In this document: one piece after another, positions 7,186 to 16,350 of the stretch
Numbering within the stretch: position 1 is the stretch's first letter
Layout: every line of letters starts with the position of its first letter
Source: JBAVOR01 sp049692255
Lineage (GTDB): Bacteria; Babelota; Babeliae; Babelales; JACPOV01
Direction of reading: 5' to 3'
DNA length: 32,999 nucleotides
Assembly (NCBI GenBank): GCA_049692255.1
Contig: JBAVOR010000015.1
Coordinates: forward strand, 1 to 32,999
Notes under the pieces: model-generated
Database searches by the model: none
Seen by the model: the letters and a program-made list of their open reading frames with translations, nothing else
What the model was told of the DNA's origin: nothing
Translations under genes and position numbers: made by a program

Positions 7186-7337
7186 CCCGTCTTCGCCTGA
7201 TGGCTACGCCGCGGCACGTAGCGATTTAACCCGACTTCGCCATGGCTACATCGAGGCAGGCCCGCCTTCGCCGAGGCTACGGCGTGGTTCTTGTCGCTTT
7301 CATCCACGGGCTAACCCGCCTTCATCAAACTACGGCC
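7186..7337. repeat. GC-rich degenerate repeat cluster
   Basis: Four related units start at 7186, 7230, 7261 and 7315. Each begins CCCG, then (T/A/C)CTTC(G/A), and ends in a (G)GCTAC- or ACTACGG-like end. Spacing is irregular (44, 31 and 54 bases). The stretch is visibly richer in G+C than its surroundings. Units contain short complementary parts (CTTCGCC against GGCTACGGCG) and could fold as small hairpins. No reading frame or promoter is evident. The gene-free interval 7133-7593 otherwise holds only gene scraps, described separately. Confidence 0.5.
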
Positions 7338-7387
7338 AGATAAAAGCCCTTGAGCAATATTCAAGCGACGGCGAATAATAACCTATT

Positions 7388-7525
7388 TTAATCAGCCAAT
7401 CGCGCAAATCCTTTTTGTTTGCTGCGATTAAAGCAGTAGACAAATAACATCACCGCCCCAATAGCATACACATTTCCTAAAACATACCCCTTAATTAAAA
7501 TATGGGGTTGGATCTTGTTAATGAG
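7388..7525 (-). pseudogene. Possible remnant of a membrane protein C-terminus
   Basis: On the minus strand an open stretch of about 45 codons ends at a TAA at 7388-7390. It reads as a polar lead, a hydrophobic span (GNVYAIGAVMLFVYCF) and a basic tail (NRSKQKGFARLAD). That looks like a membrane span with a cytoplasmic end, but there is no start codon with a ribosome binding site, and an in-frame stop lies just upstream. It could be a relic or chance; support is weak. Confidence 0.2.
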
Positions 7526-7597
7526 TTAGACAATGGTATGCGAGCAACACTTATTAAAGCGGGCTTAGTCAGACAAGGCGGGAAAATAATTAAATGA
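7502..7597 (+). pseudogene. Short ORF or gene fragment coupled to the next gene
   Basis: A 31-codon frame beginning MGLDLVNELDNGMRATL and ending GLVRQGGKIIK. Its TGA overlaps the ATG of the following gene as ATGA, which is how translationally coupled genes are joined. There is no clear ribosome binding site and an in-frame stop lies two codons upstream. The composition looks like real protein, so I read it as the 3' end of a larger lost gene. If so, the downstream gene was the second gene of an operon, as in toxin-immunity pairs; that is inference. Confidence 0.3.
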
Positions 7598-8202
7598 AAA
7601 AAATAATAACAACATTTTCAATAGCGCCAAACAAATATATAGAAATATATTTCCCTGACTTCGAAAACAAATTTAACTATTATTACCAACCAACCCAGGA
7701 GCTTCATGCGTTTGATGAAGTTATGGCGCTGTATCGTTCTAACACTATTGCTATAAATATTTATAAAGATGCATTTGGCCCTGCTTTGTTAAATTTATTT
7801 AATGTGTTAACAAAAGCATACGATAACCTTATCAGACTGCCCATAGATATAGATTTAGGGAAGATGACATACGCATTTAATGAAAGCATACAACATGCAA
7901 TATACAGAGATATTGATTTTAACAATTTTCTGTTATGGTCAACACCCGTAGGCCCAGAAACGTTCATGTATACCCATAATACTATTTTATATTTAGAAAT
8001 AGGGGATAGTTATCCATGGCTTTTTAAAAATCCAGAATATGAAAATGCTACATATATCACTTACGAAAAATATATGAGTACCTATAAACCAATTGCTGTG
8101 GAAATCATTTCGCCAGCAACTGCAATGCAATGGCTACAACAATGTGAAATCATTCTCAAGCAAATCAATTATTTTATTCTTCCAAAAAGAAGACGACTGT
8201 AA
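7594..8202 (+). CDS. Hypothetical cytosolic protein, possible orphan immunity-type gene
   Basis: A 202-residue protein with no signal peptide or membrane span. It is rich in Tyr, Phe, Asn and Ile and ends in a basic tail (PKRRRL). I do not recognise a family. The start at 7594 overlaps the stop of a 31-codon fragment upstream, which suggests translational coupling to a gene now mostly lost. The A+T content is higher than in the surrounding housekeeping genes. It sits between a degenerate repeat cluster and a cupin-like pseudogene, that is, in a worn accessory patch. Single-domain acidic or aromatic-rich proteins directly behind a toxin C-terminus are often immunity proteins, so this is one possible reading. 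Nothing in the sequence proves it. Confidence 0.6.
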   Translation: MKKIITTFSIAPNKYIEIYFPDFENKFNYYYQPTQELHAFDEVMALYRSNTIAINIYKDAFGPALLNLFNVLTKAYDNLIRLPIDIDLGKMTYAFNESIQHAIYRDIDFNNFLLWSTPVGPETFMYTHNTILYLEIGDSYPWLFKNPEYENATYITYEKYMSTYKPIAVEIISPATAMQWLQQCEIILKQINYFILPKRRRL

Positions 8203-8232
8203 CCTCACTCAATAAAAATCCATCAATATCTG

Positions 8233-8658
8233 ATGCAATTTTACCAAGAACTTGGATACAATATTATTCAGGTTCCTTTTGATACGCCTGAATAAAAAAT
8301 AGAATTTTATGTTTTCATCAATAATGCGAACTATTGCGGACTAATAGTTGTTGGTGGAAAAGAGATAGTCGTAGATACTGATTCAAGTGTGTGCATTCCG
8401 CCAAATATATCTCACTTTACCATTCCTTATGGGACGTTAGTTTTTGCAGTAGTTAATACACCGCCATTCAATCCTCATCATTATCATGCGTTAACAGTAA
8501 CTGATCCTATGGTTAGTTTTGATAAAACGCAGTTTGATGCATTAATAGCAGCGGCAATAAAAAAAATCAATTTGAAACGATCAAGGCTACTGCTCTTCTC
8601 CTACTCCCTTGAACTGGTCATCTCTATCTTCTTCTATTACTGGTTTCATAGACTCTAG
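8233..8658 (+). pseudogene. Cupin-like pseudogene
   Basis: One frame carries a continuous protein-like sequence interrupted by a TAA at 8293-8295. Before it is MQFYQELGYNIIQVPFDTPE; after it comes KIEFYVFINNANYCGLIVVGG, then an IPPNISHF segment and VVNTPPFNPHHYHAL. The glycine-rich strand pair, IPPN-x-x-H and the xVxxPPFxP block are typical of small cupin-fold proteins. The frame then runs antisense into the M48-type gene that ends at 8587, so the true C-terminus is probably lost. A restart after the stop is possible but no ribosome binding site is visible. The rest of the interval 8203-8586 holds nothing else. Confidence 0.5.
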
Positions 8659-9648
8659 AAGTGCTTGGCACTTTTGTTCTTTTTCTTCCAACAGAGCAAG
8701 ACGTTCTTTAAACCGATCTAAGCGCGCTTGACTATGCGGATGCTGCGCATACCAATAATATGCAAGCGTATTATTGTGTATATCTGGTAGATAGCCACCT
8801 TTAATTGCTCTTCGTTCCAGCTGAACTGCTTTTTCAAAAAAATCGATACTTCCTGTAAGATAATCTCGTTTATTGGGTACAACTTCATCCGCAAGAGCTT
8901 CACGGTGTCGTTTATATACATTGCTTGAAAGAGTCGTACATCCATACACCGGCACCGCCGCAAAACCATGAACAGTTGCCTGTATTAGTTTGTGCGATGG
9001 TAGCGGCAATCTGCGTATTATAGCCATCGAAGACTTATAAGAAGCCAACGATGCCATCATTGAAACAAGGCTCCAGCGCAAGCTATCATTAGATTGTAAA
9101 TGGCCTACTTCATGCCAGAGAGAAGAAATGATCTGTTGCTTAATCTTTTGCGCATCTTCAGCATCTTGGCGCATTACGCCAGAAGAAGGTAAAATACCCG
9201 CCTTAACACAGTCATCACGGAACCTCTTTCCTACAAACAGTTCGTCACTAAAAAAAGACGACGCATAGCCAGTTACGTTATCGAGCAACCGCACCTGTAT
9301 AGATTCAGCATCTGGCAGGCCGTTCTCTTTAAACTCATTACGCGCAAATGTTTGTATCGCTCGTTCTTCGCACAGAATATTCTCATACCCTTCTGGATAA
9401 TCTATTTTTCTCGACCAATCAACCCATTGCTCCATAGTGTTATAGAGTATGCCCGAGCATACGAGCTGGAAAAATGGTAAAGCAGCTACACTGAACGGAA
9501 TCAAACGAGCAACTGGTGGAGTCGTTATTTTTTTAGCCCAGGAAGAAAAGGGGAATTTGTTACGCGGCTGCTTTGGTTGCTCCATGGCCACCAGAGATGT
9601 GATAGAGAACAAAAGAAATAGAGAAAGCGAGTTGATGTGCATTTTCAT
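8587..9648 (-). CDS. Exported M48-type zinc metalloprotease
   Basis: Predicted gluzincin protease acting outside the cytoplasm. The 353-residue protein has a signal peptide (about residues 1-21, ending SLVA, then MEQ). A hydrophobic stretch at about 50-68 may be a membrane segment. HEVGH (179-183) is the zinc and catalytic motif. HREALADE near 250 provides the expected third ligand Glu with the downstream Asp, and HPHSQARLDRFKE near 303 matches the conserved HPxxxxRxxRL block of M48 peptidases. A charged, coiled-coil-like tail follows (LALLEEKEQKCQALLESM). The ribosome binding site is weak. The 3' end overlaps the cupin-like pseudogene frame on the other strand. It may process secreted or envelope proteins; the substrate is unknown. 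Confidence 0.82.
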   Translation of the reverse strand: MKMHINSLSLFLLFSITSLVAMEQPKQPRNKFPFSSWAKKITTPPVARLIPFSVAALPFFQLVCSGILYNTMEQWVDWSRKIDYPEGYENILCEERAIQTFARNEFKENGLPDAESIQVRLLDNVTGYASSFFSDELFVGKRFRDDCVKAGILPSSGVMRQDAEDAQKIKQQIISSLWHEVGHLQSNDSLRWSLVSMMASLASYKSSMAIIRRLPLPSHKLIQATVHGFAAVPVYGCTTLSSNVYKRHREALADEVVPNKRDYLTGSIDFFEKAVQLERRAIKGGYLPDIHNNTLAYYWYAQHPHSQARLDRFKERLALLEEKEQKCQALLESMKPVIEEDRDDQFKGVGEEQ

Positions 9649-9727
9649 TAATGACCCTGATTTTTAAAAATTGGCGCAAGTAATCATGGATAGCGCAAGA
9701 ACAAACTTTGTATTCATCTGATCTCTC

Positions 9728-10294
9728 TTATGTGTAAAATCTAAAACTTTTTATAACTTGTGCGAGTAACAGCATATCTAATTGATGCGCGAGAAGCGCG
9801 AAATAAGTCTGATTTTCTTTGGTGATGGCAACGCGGTTGTTCTTACGCGCACGCGTATTGCTTTCTTCAACCGCATTATTAAGATGATATGGCGCTGCAT
9901 CTTCACCTTGCCGCATCCAGTGCAAAGTTGCAGCAATGCAAGTAGCTAGCGGCTCATTTTCTATAGGCAGGCGCTGTACTAATGCTAATTTTTGTTCATA
10001 TTTTTCTACCATTGAATGGCGCCAATTCGTATTCACTCGATACAATGTCCCTTCATACTTCCAACCACCCAAAACTCGAACCATTGCACGGATTTCATAC
10101 GTAAGATCCCTCTCACGAAACCACAATCTACTGGTCACTCCAAAGGGAGATACTCCAATGAACCCTCCCATGAGTCCGTCAGGCAATAACAAATTAACCA
10201 GAGCCTGCTCTTTTTCATGGTCAAAATACGTTGCTTCTTGACCCATGCACCAGAATGGAATTGCCAATAGCCCAATTAAAAATGATTTCTTCAT
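9728..10294 (-). CDS. Secreted hypothetical protein
   Basis: A 188-residue protein. The start at 10294 is chosen because MKKSFLIGLLAIPFWCMGQ is a complete signal peptide and GGGGA lies 9 bases upstream; the open frame continues to 10414 but lacks both. The mature part has a glycine-rich, beta-like first half (LLPDGLMGGFIGVSPFG, RVLGGWKYEGTLYRVN) and a helical second half. No catalytic motif is recognised. The 26 bases before the start follow a strong 13-bp hairpin that separates this gene from the giant gene upstream on the same strand. Function unknown. Confidence 0.72.
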   Translation of the reverse strand: MKKSFLIGLLAIPFWCMGQEATYFDHEKEQALVNLLLPDGLMGGFIGVSPFGVTSRLWFRERDLTYEIRAMVRVLGGWKYEGTLYRVNTNWRHSMVEKYEQKLALVQRLPIENEPLATCIAATLHWMRQGEDAAPYHLNNAVEESNTRARKNNRVAITKENQTYFALLAHQLDMLLLAQVIKSFRFYT

Positions 10295-10320
10295 ACGCAA
10301 ATCCCCATTGTAAAAATCAA

Positions 10321-10356
10321 TGAGCAAAGCCTTTTTGTTACCTAAGGCTTTGCTCA
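10321..10356 (-). terminator. 13-bp hairpin between the giant gene and the next gene
   Basis: TGAGCAAAGCCTT and AAGGCTTTGCTCA pair perfectly around a 10-base loop. On the minus strand the stem is followed by TTGATTTTT, so it can serve as a terminator for the gene ending at 10439. It lies only 26 bases upstream of the start at 10294, leaving no room for a promoter between. It might instead be a leader structure for that gene. Confidence 0.55.
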
Positions 10357-10438
10357 CTATCAAGCTTAAAAAAAGATTCCGCAATGAAGATACCAAATTT
10401 TGATCAAGAAGCAATAGTTTCGAACTATCGTGGAAACG

Positions 10439-13400
10439 TCACACTTTCTGCTTAAGCCCAGCTCCTTTTTTATGTGCTGCGAGCCTCATTGGCTGCTTAC
10501 GCATTGCTATTGTTCTTATGGAATTACGGAGGGCATTGTGCGCAGACGGTGCCGTTTCAGCACCTTGTGGAAACTGAGATAACGGAGGCTTGCTCGACGA
10601 TGGCAAATTCTTTGTATCGATTTTTACTGGCCCTTGGCGCGTCGGTTGTTTAGTTTGTACTGGCTGCTCAGGAGTTTGTTTTGTCGGTGCTGCAGGAGCG
10701 GTACCACGTTGAGTAAAGCTCAACTGGTTATTAATTCTCTTTAACTCATCGTCAACATACGACTGCCCACGATACACAAGCCCTAGACGTCCGCGCAGCT
10801 GCTGTTTTGTTTTTGCATCGATCAATGGTGTGCCATATGGATCAAATAACGGACTACCCGCTGCATCTTGCACCGGTGCTACCGAAAACTCTAATTCATT
10901 AAGCAACAGCAACAATGCACTACGCAGTAAGCCTCGTTGTGGATATGCTCCAGAAGTACCAAGATCTGTTGGTGCATACACAATGCCGCTGTATAGATCA
11001 ATATACGAACCAGCAGCAATTCCGCGGGCAAAATCTTTTTGTGCATCTTCTGCCACAACCTGGTACACGTAACGATTACCTGCGCGATCATACAATACGC
11101 GCGCCACATTCGTATTTACCATAGCAGTCCTATTTTTCGGTGCATCATTGAGCAGCTGCTGTATTGTTTGAGCATCAATTGAAGCTAGTCGTGATGGCAA
11201 TGTTGGCACTATGCGCAGTATCCCGTACGTGTCATACACTGCATTCATCTTCCATGTGCATTGCTTCCAATACAATAAATGCGTAAATTCAGCTGATGCC
11301 TTGCATGTTTTAACTGGCACTACCGGGTCTAAGAAGCTATACACCGGTACATAGTCATATTGCTTTCCATTGGCAGTGTAATGCGCATATGTGCCTTTAA
11401 TAGCATTGGTATACTGTTTCGTATTGATCACTACTTGCACTGCACCATCGGTAGATGTTCCTTTGCCACTAGCGTCAATAGCAACCAGCTCTTTTTCGTT
11501 GACTATCTTTTGGATGTTAAGTTGCCCAGTACCTTTGTACAACAACGCAAGTTGGCCATTTGATGCTGCATCATCTGCATTAAATGCTGCTGACTCCTGT
11601 GCACCCGACTGTACGTATTGCAACGCAGTGTAGAAGGAGCCATTTGGTTTAAATTCACCTAATTTTTGTGGTGAATCATTGGTATTACCTGCCTCTTGCT
11701 TGTATATCGTGTATACATCGGCTTTACTATCGTAATAAGAAATTACATTACCAAAATCAACATTGAAGAATTCTGAGCGTGATGCTTCGCTCCCTTTTAT
11801 AGTACCGCTTGTTTGTTTCGTTTCAGCACAACGGTACAGTTTTATGCCATCTGGGCTATACAATGCAGTATATGAATCGCCCGTATTAGGAAACAATGCA
11901 AATAATTGATTACCACTTTGATATGTTGGTATTCGTTCGATATAGGGATAACCTGCTTCATCATATTCGTTGCCATTGATTAAATCGATATAGCGCTTGC
12001 CATTTCTATCATTATATAACAGTAGATACGTATTTAAGATCGCGTTATAGTAGATACTATTTTTACCTACCGCTTGTGCAGCAATCATCAGTGGTTGATA
12101 TTGAGTAAGGGTCGCTCTACTTTTTGCAATATCATCACCACTTTTTGCGCTTATAAATGCTGTAGCCGCTGCTGATACTATTTTACCTAATGCAGCTGCA
12201 TCTAATTTAATATGCACGCCTACATCCATGATCATCGTTGGCTGAAACACCGGAATACCCAGTTTTTGTGAACCATCTGCACCAACGGTTAACCCAATCG
12301 ATGCACGCAATGCATCAAGCGTTAACCCATTAACATTAGGCATCACACAGTTGCCCGCAGCATCATACACAGCGCCCCGCTTGTTATCTTTAGATCCATC
12401 ACCAACGTTAAAATCGGTAATAGAGGCAAGTTGTGTTGGTGCATCTTGAAAACCGTCAGCATAGCCTAACAGATAATATTTACCACCACTCATCTTAACA
12501 AAGCGACGCGGTGCTTGACCATACAAACTTTGCACAAATGAAGCGGAATTTATATTTGCACGCGTATTTGCATCAAGTGGTTGGCGCAATACTTTTTCTT
12601 CTCGTGCAACACGCCGCACTTCTTCAGATTGCGATATCAACGCATCGTAACGCGCTTTGGTTAACGCGACAATTTTATCTTTCATTGCCGGGCGCAGCGT
12701 TGTTTCTGTTTTTTCCTGACCCCACGTTGTTGCTAGATAGGCAAGCACATGGTCAAGATACCCCCCTTGCAGATCCATATTTGCGCTAGCGGCTTGTGTA
12801 TAATCTTTAAAGAACCCGAGCGATGTGCCCCCGCGGCTAAACAAGTTTCCGTTCGTGATATTTAAAACATTAATGGTGTTGGCAGAAATCTGTTTACCAT
12901 ACACCCAATTAGTCGGATCTGTTTTGGCATCTTCTTTGGTTCCCGCTTTTGGTTCAATAGCAACAAATAGATTAGTTATTTGGTTAAACAGCTGCGCTTG
13001 GTCCATCGATGTAGGATTTTTAATACCTGTTACATCTGCATACACATACTGTTTGCGTCTTGCATCTTCATCAAAAAGATACAGCGAATACGGGCCAAAT
13101 GTTTTCACCGGCGTGCGCTTACTTTGTATAGCAGCACCCCCCTTACTTTCATCAATCTGTTTTGCCAATGCAGAACTTAATGCTGGCTTAAGGGTCAACT
13201 CATCAGGATTAACGGCCCCTACCAGTTCTCCCTTCTCTGCTCGCCCATACACAGAACCGGTACTCAAACTAATAATATACGGTTGCGGATTTTCAGGGTC
13301 AAACTGTTGCCCAATCTCTTGAACTCCTTTTTTATCTGCACTCATAACAAAATATTCACCGGGGAATGTTCCTGAGGTGTATACATAGTTACCTTGCTTT

Positions 13401-16216
13401 ATATCGTCAGCACCAGTTGCTTGCAACACAATTGAATGTAATGTTCCTGGAGCCCATACATATGTTTCCAGCTGCCGCGCAATAGATGCAGCGCCACCTT
13501 TTTGATTTGCATACTGTTTCCATGCTGTATACGCAGCATCAATTTTTTTACGTAACGCAGGCGCTTGTTTTGCAATCACATCACCAATGCGTGCAACAGG
13601 ACTATTTTCGTCTGCACCCTTCACCTGCGGCCCTCGTTCAGATAACGCCCATTGTAATGGAGATGGAATAGGTAACGGCCAACTGATACTATTGTTATGC
13701 CATGCACCAACCTCTTGGGCCAGCCACTGTAACGTCTCTTGATCTACGCCACTTACATCCGTACGTTGTATAGTATTAGGATTTAAGTCGTACCCTACAA
13801 ATACGGTTCCTAACGGCGCACGTAATCCTTGGACCACCGGTTTACCGTACTGATCGTTTGGTGAACCGAGAATGACTAATGGTGGTTTGCTGTCATCTTT
13901 TTGTTTATATACCGTATATTCGTAGTCGGGATACCCACCATTTTTTTCATTATACAACACGAGATGACTGTCATACAAACGAGAGGAAACTAAACTAACA
14001 AAATAGTCAGGAGTGCCCGGCAACTGCATCACTTGTAGTTGTGTGGTGGCAACAAGATAATCGGTGCCCCCATTTTCTAATCCATGTGCCAATTCGTACA
14101 CATACACTCCTTTTTTAGCGAGTGCTGGATCAATAGTTAACGTTTTAGCACCAACAATAAATGGCCCATTTTTCACTTGCTTAACCATTACATCGCGCAT
14201 GTTGGTAATTTGAGCAACAACATCGCTCGGATAATTCTTTAACGCGTCATCGATGGCAATGCCTGAAGGCTTTGCTTGGCCATCTTTGGTATACAACGTG
14301 CCATCTAATAGACTGAGCATACTTTTTACATTTGGGTTTAATGTCCAGGTTGGGAAATTATACGGAGCTGCGGGCAGTGGCAATTGGAGATGTGTTGGCT
14401 GATGACTATCATCAAGCACCAGCACATAATCGGTGAATGCATCAAGCAGTGGTGCATATGTAGGGTTTTTAGCAGCGACTGCGTGCACCGATTGTGCAAA
14501 TGGCGTATCAGCAGTTTGATAAATAAAAATGCCCATCGGCACATATGGTTTATTTTCTGCTGCAGTAACCCCTAGTTTTTGCGCTTCTTCTTTATCCAAT
14601 GCTTGAAACCCTTTAACTGCAAATACACCAAATGATGTGCCATTCATCAACGTCTGCACGCTGGCGTTCAGCAATGCGGGATATCTATGGTCTGCTGGTA
14701 GATCAGGGTACATTTTTTTGAGCATTGCCTCGTTTTGCCCTACATTACACAAATTTGCGAGCACACTGCTGCCCGTATACCCAGACTGTTTGATGAGATA
14801 TTCTTCATATTCTTGCTTGCTCACACCTCCAGCAACGCCACCGGCAACATCGTTTAAGCGCAAATTAACCGTTGAGCTCCCCCGTTGGCCAGCCACCTCA
14901 CCTATTAATTGAATTGATTCATTGCCCGGTACTAATGCACCACTGCCAATAAGATGGGCGCCGGTGCGCAGTTCTACCATGCGGCCAGGAAAGTCACCCG
15001 ATGGAATTGCTGATTTTGCCCAGTTGTCGTAATCGTCACGTGAAACAAAGAGCGACGCGTTCTGTGCATATGCGTCGGTATCTGCATTATCTTCACGCTT
15101 GTTTGATTTATCTGATGGCGCACGATTTAATGCAACGTATAAAGGGAAATACGAAAGTGGCTTGCCCGCTTCTGAAAGCAATGAGCGGGGAATTTGCATC
15201 CAAATACCACCAAACTTCTGTGGCACACTCATGGTCTCCCACGCCGCATGCCCCTGCATTAATTGTTCGAAAGAGCTTTGAATCATGCCAGAAAAGCCAA
15301 ACACTAAGCCCATGACTACGGTATGCAATAATGCTGCTGGATTGAGTGCAGCGGCAAGAGATTTTGCTTTTATTTTATACGAATATTTAAATGGCAGCTG
15401 ATCATTTTCAATAAGCCTTTTTTCTAAAGTCTTCATCTTTTCTGTTGCATTAAATATTTCCGTATCAAAATCTGGTTTCATTTTTAATTCGTTATATTCC
15501 TTCAGTTCTGCGTCTGTTAATCCTTTTGTACCAGATTTTTCTTTTAATGCCTGCATTCTTTTTTGATCTGCTTTTAAACTTTTGATATCATCCAAATGGC
15601 CTTCATATTCTTTCAACGTTGTGGACGCGTCTTGCAGCTTCACTTCTAAATCCATATCTGATCGTCTCGGTCCACTCTCAGTAAAATTCATGTTTGCATT
15701 CGTCTGTGTCAAAGCAGCCTTTCCTCCAAAAATCTGGGGAAGTTCAATTTTAAAGGTTTTTAATGCATCTGGATATTTAGCATGAAACTCTTTTGCAAAT
15801 GTAGCGTCTTTCTCCAACACCGATTTAAAATTGGTATTAAATGCTGTTGAATCAAATTTCGAAACTGTTACCAAGCCTTTTTCTGCTGTAACTTCAGCTT
15901 TAAACAGCGTTTTTGGTTCTTTCATTATTGTCTCTTCAAATGCAGTTCGTAATGATTTTTGAAATGCCTTACCCTCTGCTCCAACCTCCCCATACATCGC
16001 TTCTTCTAATGCTCTCGCATCCATCCCGAGACCAGTTCCCATGTGCCCTAAGGCATTATTAACTGCAGCTTGAGCAGCTTTCTCTTCTAAATTTGCCTCC
16101 TTGGCCAATGCTTTCGTTATTGTTTCTATAGCCGCTATTTCACCGGCTCTGCTTAACTGCGTAGTAGTTGCAACTACGCCCCACAAAATACCAATAATCA
16201 TTTTTTTATAATTCAT
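10439..16216 (-). CDS. Giant exported protein with recurring strand-turn motif
   Basis: A 1925-residue protein of unknown family. The ATG at 16216 is chosen because AAGGGAG lies just upstream; the in-frame ATG at 16240 has no such site. A signal peptide covers about residues 1-24 (ends LSRAGE). Next come a helical, coiled-coil-like region (about 190-285), one hydrophobic segment (about 292-313, ALLHTVVMGLVFGFSGMI), and a long region rich in Gly, Tyr, Asn and Asp that looks beta-rich. A short pattern, hydrophobic strand-xx-G-x-hydrophobic-Tyr/Phe, recurs at about 632 (MLSLLDGTLY), 980 (YIISLSTGSVY), 1115 (INVLNITNGNLF), 1409 (YIDLINGNEY) and 1738 (YIDLYSGIVY). YTVYKQ/YTIYKQ also occurs twice. 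The C-terminus (about 1838-1890) is Pro/Gln/Thr-rich and then basic. It looks like a surface or periplasmic scaffold, perhaps propeller-like. No enzyme site is visible. Confidence 0.8.
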   Translation of the reverse strand: MNYKKMIIGILWGVVATTTQLSRAGEIAAIETITKALAKEANLEEKAAQAAVNNALGHMGTGLGMDARALEEAMYGEVGAEGKAFQKSLRTAFEETIMKEPKTLFKAEVTAEKGLVTVSKFDSTAFNTNFKSVLEKDATFAKEFHAKYPDALKTFKIELPQIFGGKAALTQTNANMNFTESGPRRSDMDLEVKLQDASTTLKEYEGHLDDIKSLKADQKRMQALKEKSGTKGLTDAELKEYNELKMKPDFDTEIFNATEKMKTLEKRLIENDQLPFKYSYKIKAKSLAAALNPAALLHTVVMGLVFGFSGMIQSSFEQLMQGHAAWETMSVPQKFGGIWMQIPRSLLSEAGKPLSYFPLYVALNRAPSDKSNKREDNADTDAYAQNASLFVSRDDYDNWAKSAIPSGDFPGRMVELRTGAHLIGSGALVPGNESIQLIGEVAGQRGSSTVNLRLNDVAGGVAGGVSKQEYEEYLIKQSGYTGSSVLANLCNVGQNEAMLKKMYPDLPADHRYPALLNASVQTLMNGTSFGVFAVKGFQALDKEEAQKLGVTAAENKPYVPMGIFIYQTADTPFAQSVHAVAAKNPTYAPLLDAFTDYVLVLDDSHQPTHLQLPLPAAPYNFPTWTLNPNVKSMLSLLDGTLYTKDGQAKPSGIAIDDALKNYPSDVVAQITNMRDVMVKQVKNGPFIVGAKTLTIDPALAKKGVYVYELAHGLENGGTDYLVATTQLQVMQLPGTPDYFVSLVSSRLYDSHLVLYNEKNGGYPDYEYTVYKQKDDSKPPLVILGSPNDQYGKPVVQGLRAPLGTVFVGYDLNPNTIQRTDVSGVDQETLQWLAQEVGAWHNNSISWPLPIPSPLQWALSERGPQVKGADENSPVARIGDVIAKQAPALRKKIDAAYTAWKQYANQKGGAASIARQLETYVWAPGTLHSIVLQATGADDIKQGNYVYTSGTFPGEYFVMSADKKGVQEIGQQFDPENPQPYIISLSTGSVYGRAEKGELVGAVNPDELTLKPALSSALAKQIDESKGGAAIQSKRTPVKTFGPYSLYLFDEDARRKQYVYADVTGIKNPTSMDQAQLFNQITNLFVAIEPKAGTKEDAKTDPTNWVYGKQISANTINVLNITNGNLFSRGGTSLGFFKDYTQAASANMDLQGGYLDHVLAYLATTWGQEKTETTLRPAMKDKIVALTKARYDALISQSEEVRRVAREEKVLRQPLDANTRANINSASFVQSLYGQAPRRFVKMSGGKYYLLGYADGFQDAPTQLASITDFNVGDGSKDNKRGAVYDAAGNCVMPNVNGLTLDALRASIGLTVGADGSQKLGIPVFQPTMIMDVGVHIKLDAAALGKIVSAAATAFISAKSGDDIAKSRATLTQYQPLMIAAQAVGKNSIYYNAILNTYLLLYNDRNGKRYIDLINGNEYDEAGYPYIERIPTYQSGNQLFALFPNTGDSYTALYSPDGIKLYRCAETKQTSGTIKGSEASRSEFFNVDFGNVISYYDSKADVYTIYKQEAGNTNDSPQKLGEFKPNGSFYTALQYVQSGAQESAAFNADDAASNGQLALLYKGTGQLNIQKIVNEKELVAIDASGKGTSTDGAVQVVINTKQYTNAIKGTYAHYTANGKQYDYVPVYSFLDPVVPVKTCKASAEFTHLLYWKQCTWKMNAVYDTYGILRIVPTLPSRLASIDAQTIQQLLNDAPKNRTAMVNTNVARVLYDRAGNRYVYQVVAEDAQKDFARGIAAGSYIDLYSGIVYAPTDLGTSGAYPQRGLLRSALLLLLNELEFSVAPVQDAAGSPLFDPYGTPLIDAKTKQQLRGRLGLVYRGQSYVDDELKRINNQLSFTQRGTAPAAPTKQTPEQPVQTKQPTRQGPVKIDTKNLPSSSKPPLSQFPQGAETAPSAHNALRNSIRTIAMRKQPMRLAAHKKGAGLKQKV

Positions 16217-16350
16217 CCACGCTCCCTTATTTTTTTTCATGCATATACAGAGTAATTATTTATTGTCAGTTGTAGCGCAGTGCAAAAAACAATAGCAATG
16301 TTTTTGAAAAAAAAAGAAAAGTTGTTAGATATGCGCGCTATTTTTGTAGA

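Noticed and set aside
7186..7337. CRISPR array
   Set aside because: Units are degenerate and unevenly spaced, with no constant repeat and no cas gene nearby.
10295..10414. Upstream extension of the secreted gene at 9728
   Set aside because: It runs through a 13-bp hairpin and hides a complete signal peptide starting at 10294.
10830..15785. Many open frames of 60-165 codons on the plus strand opposite the giant gene
   Set aside because: They lack ribosome binding sites and protein-like composition and are explained as the antisense of a long coding frame.
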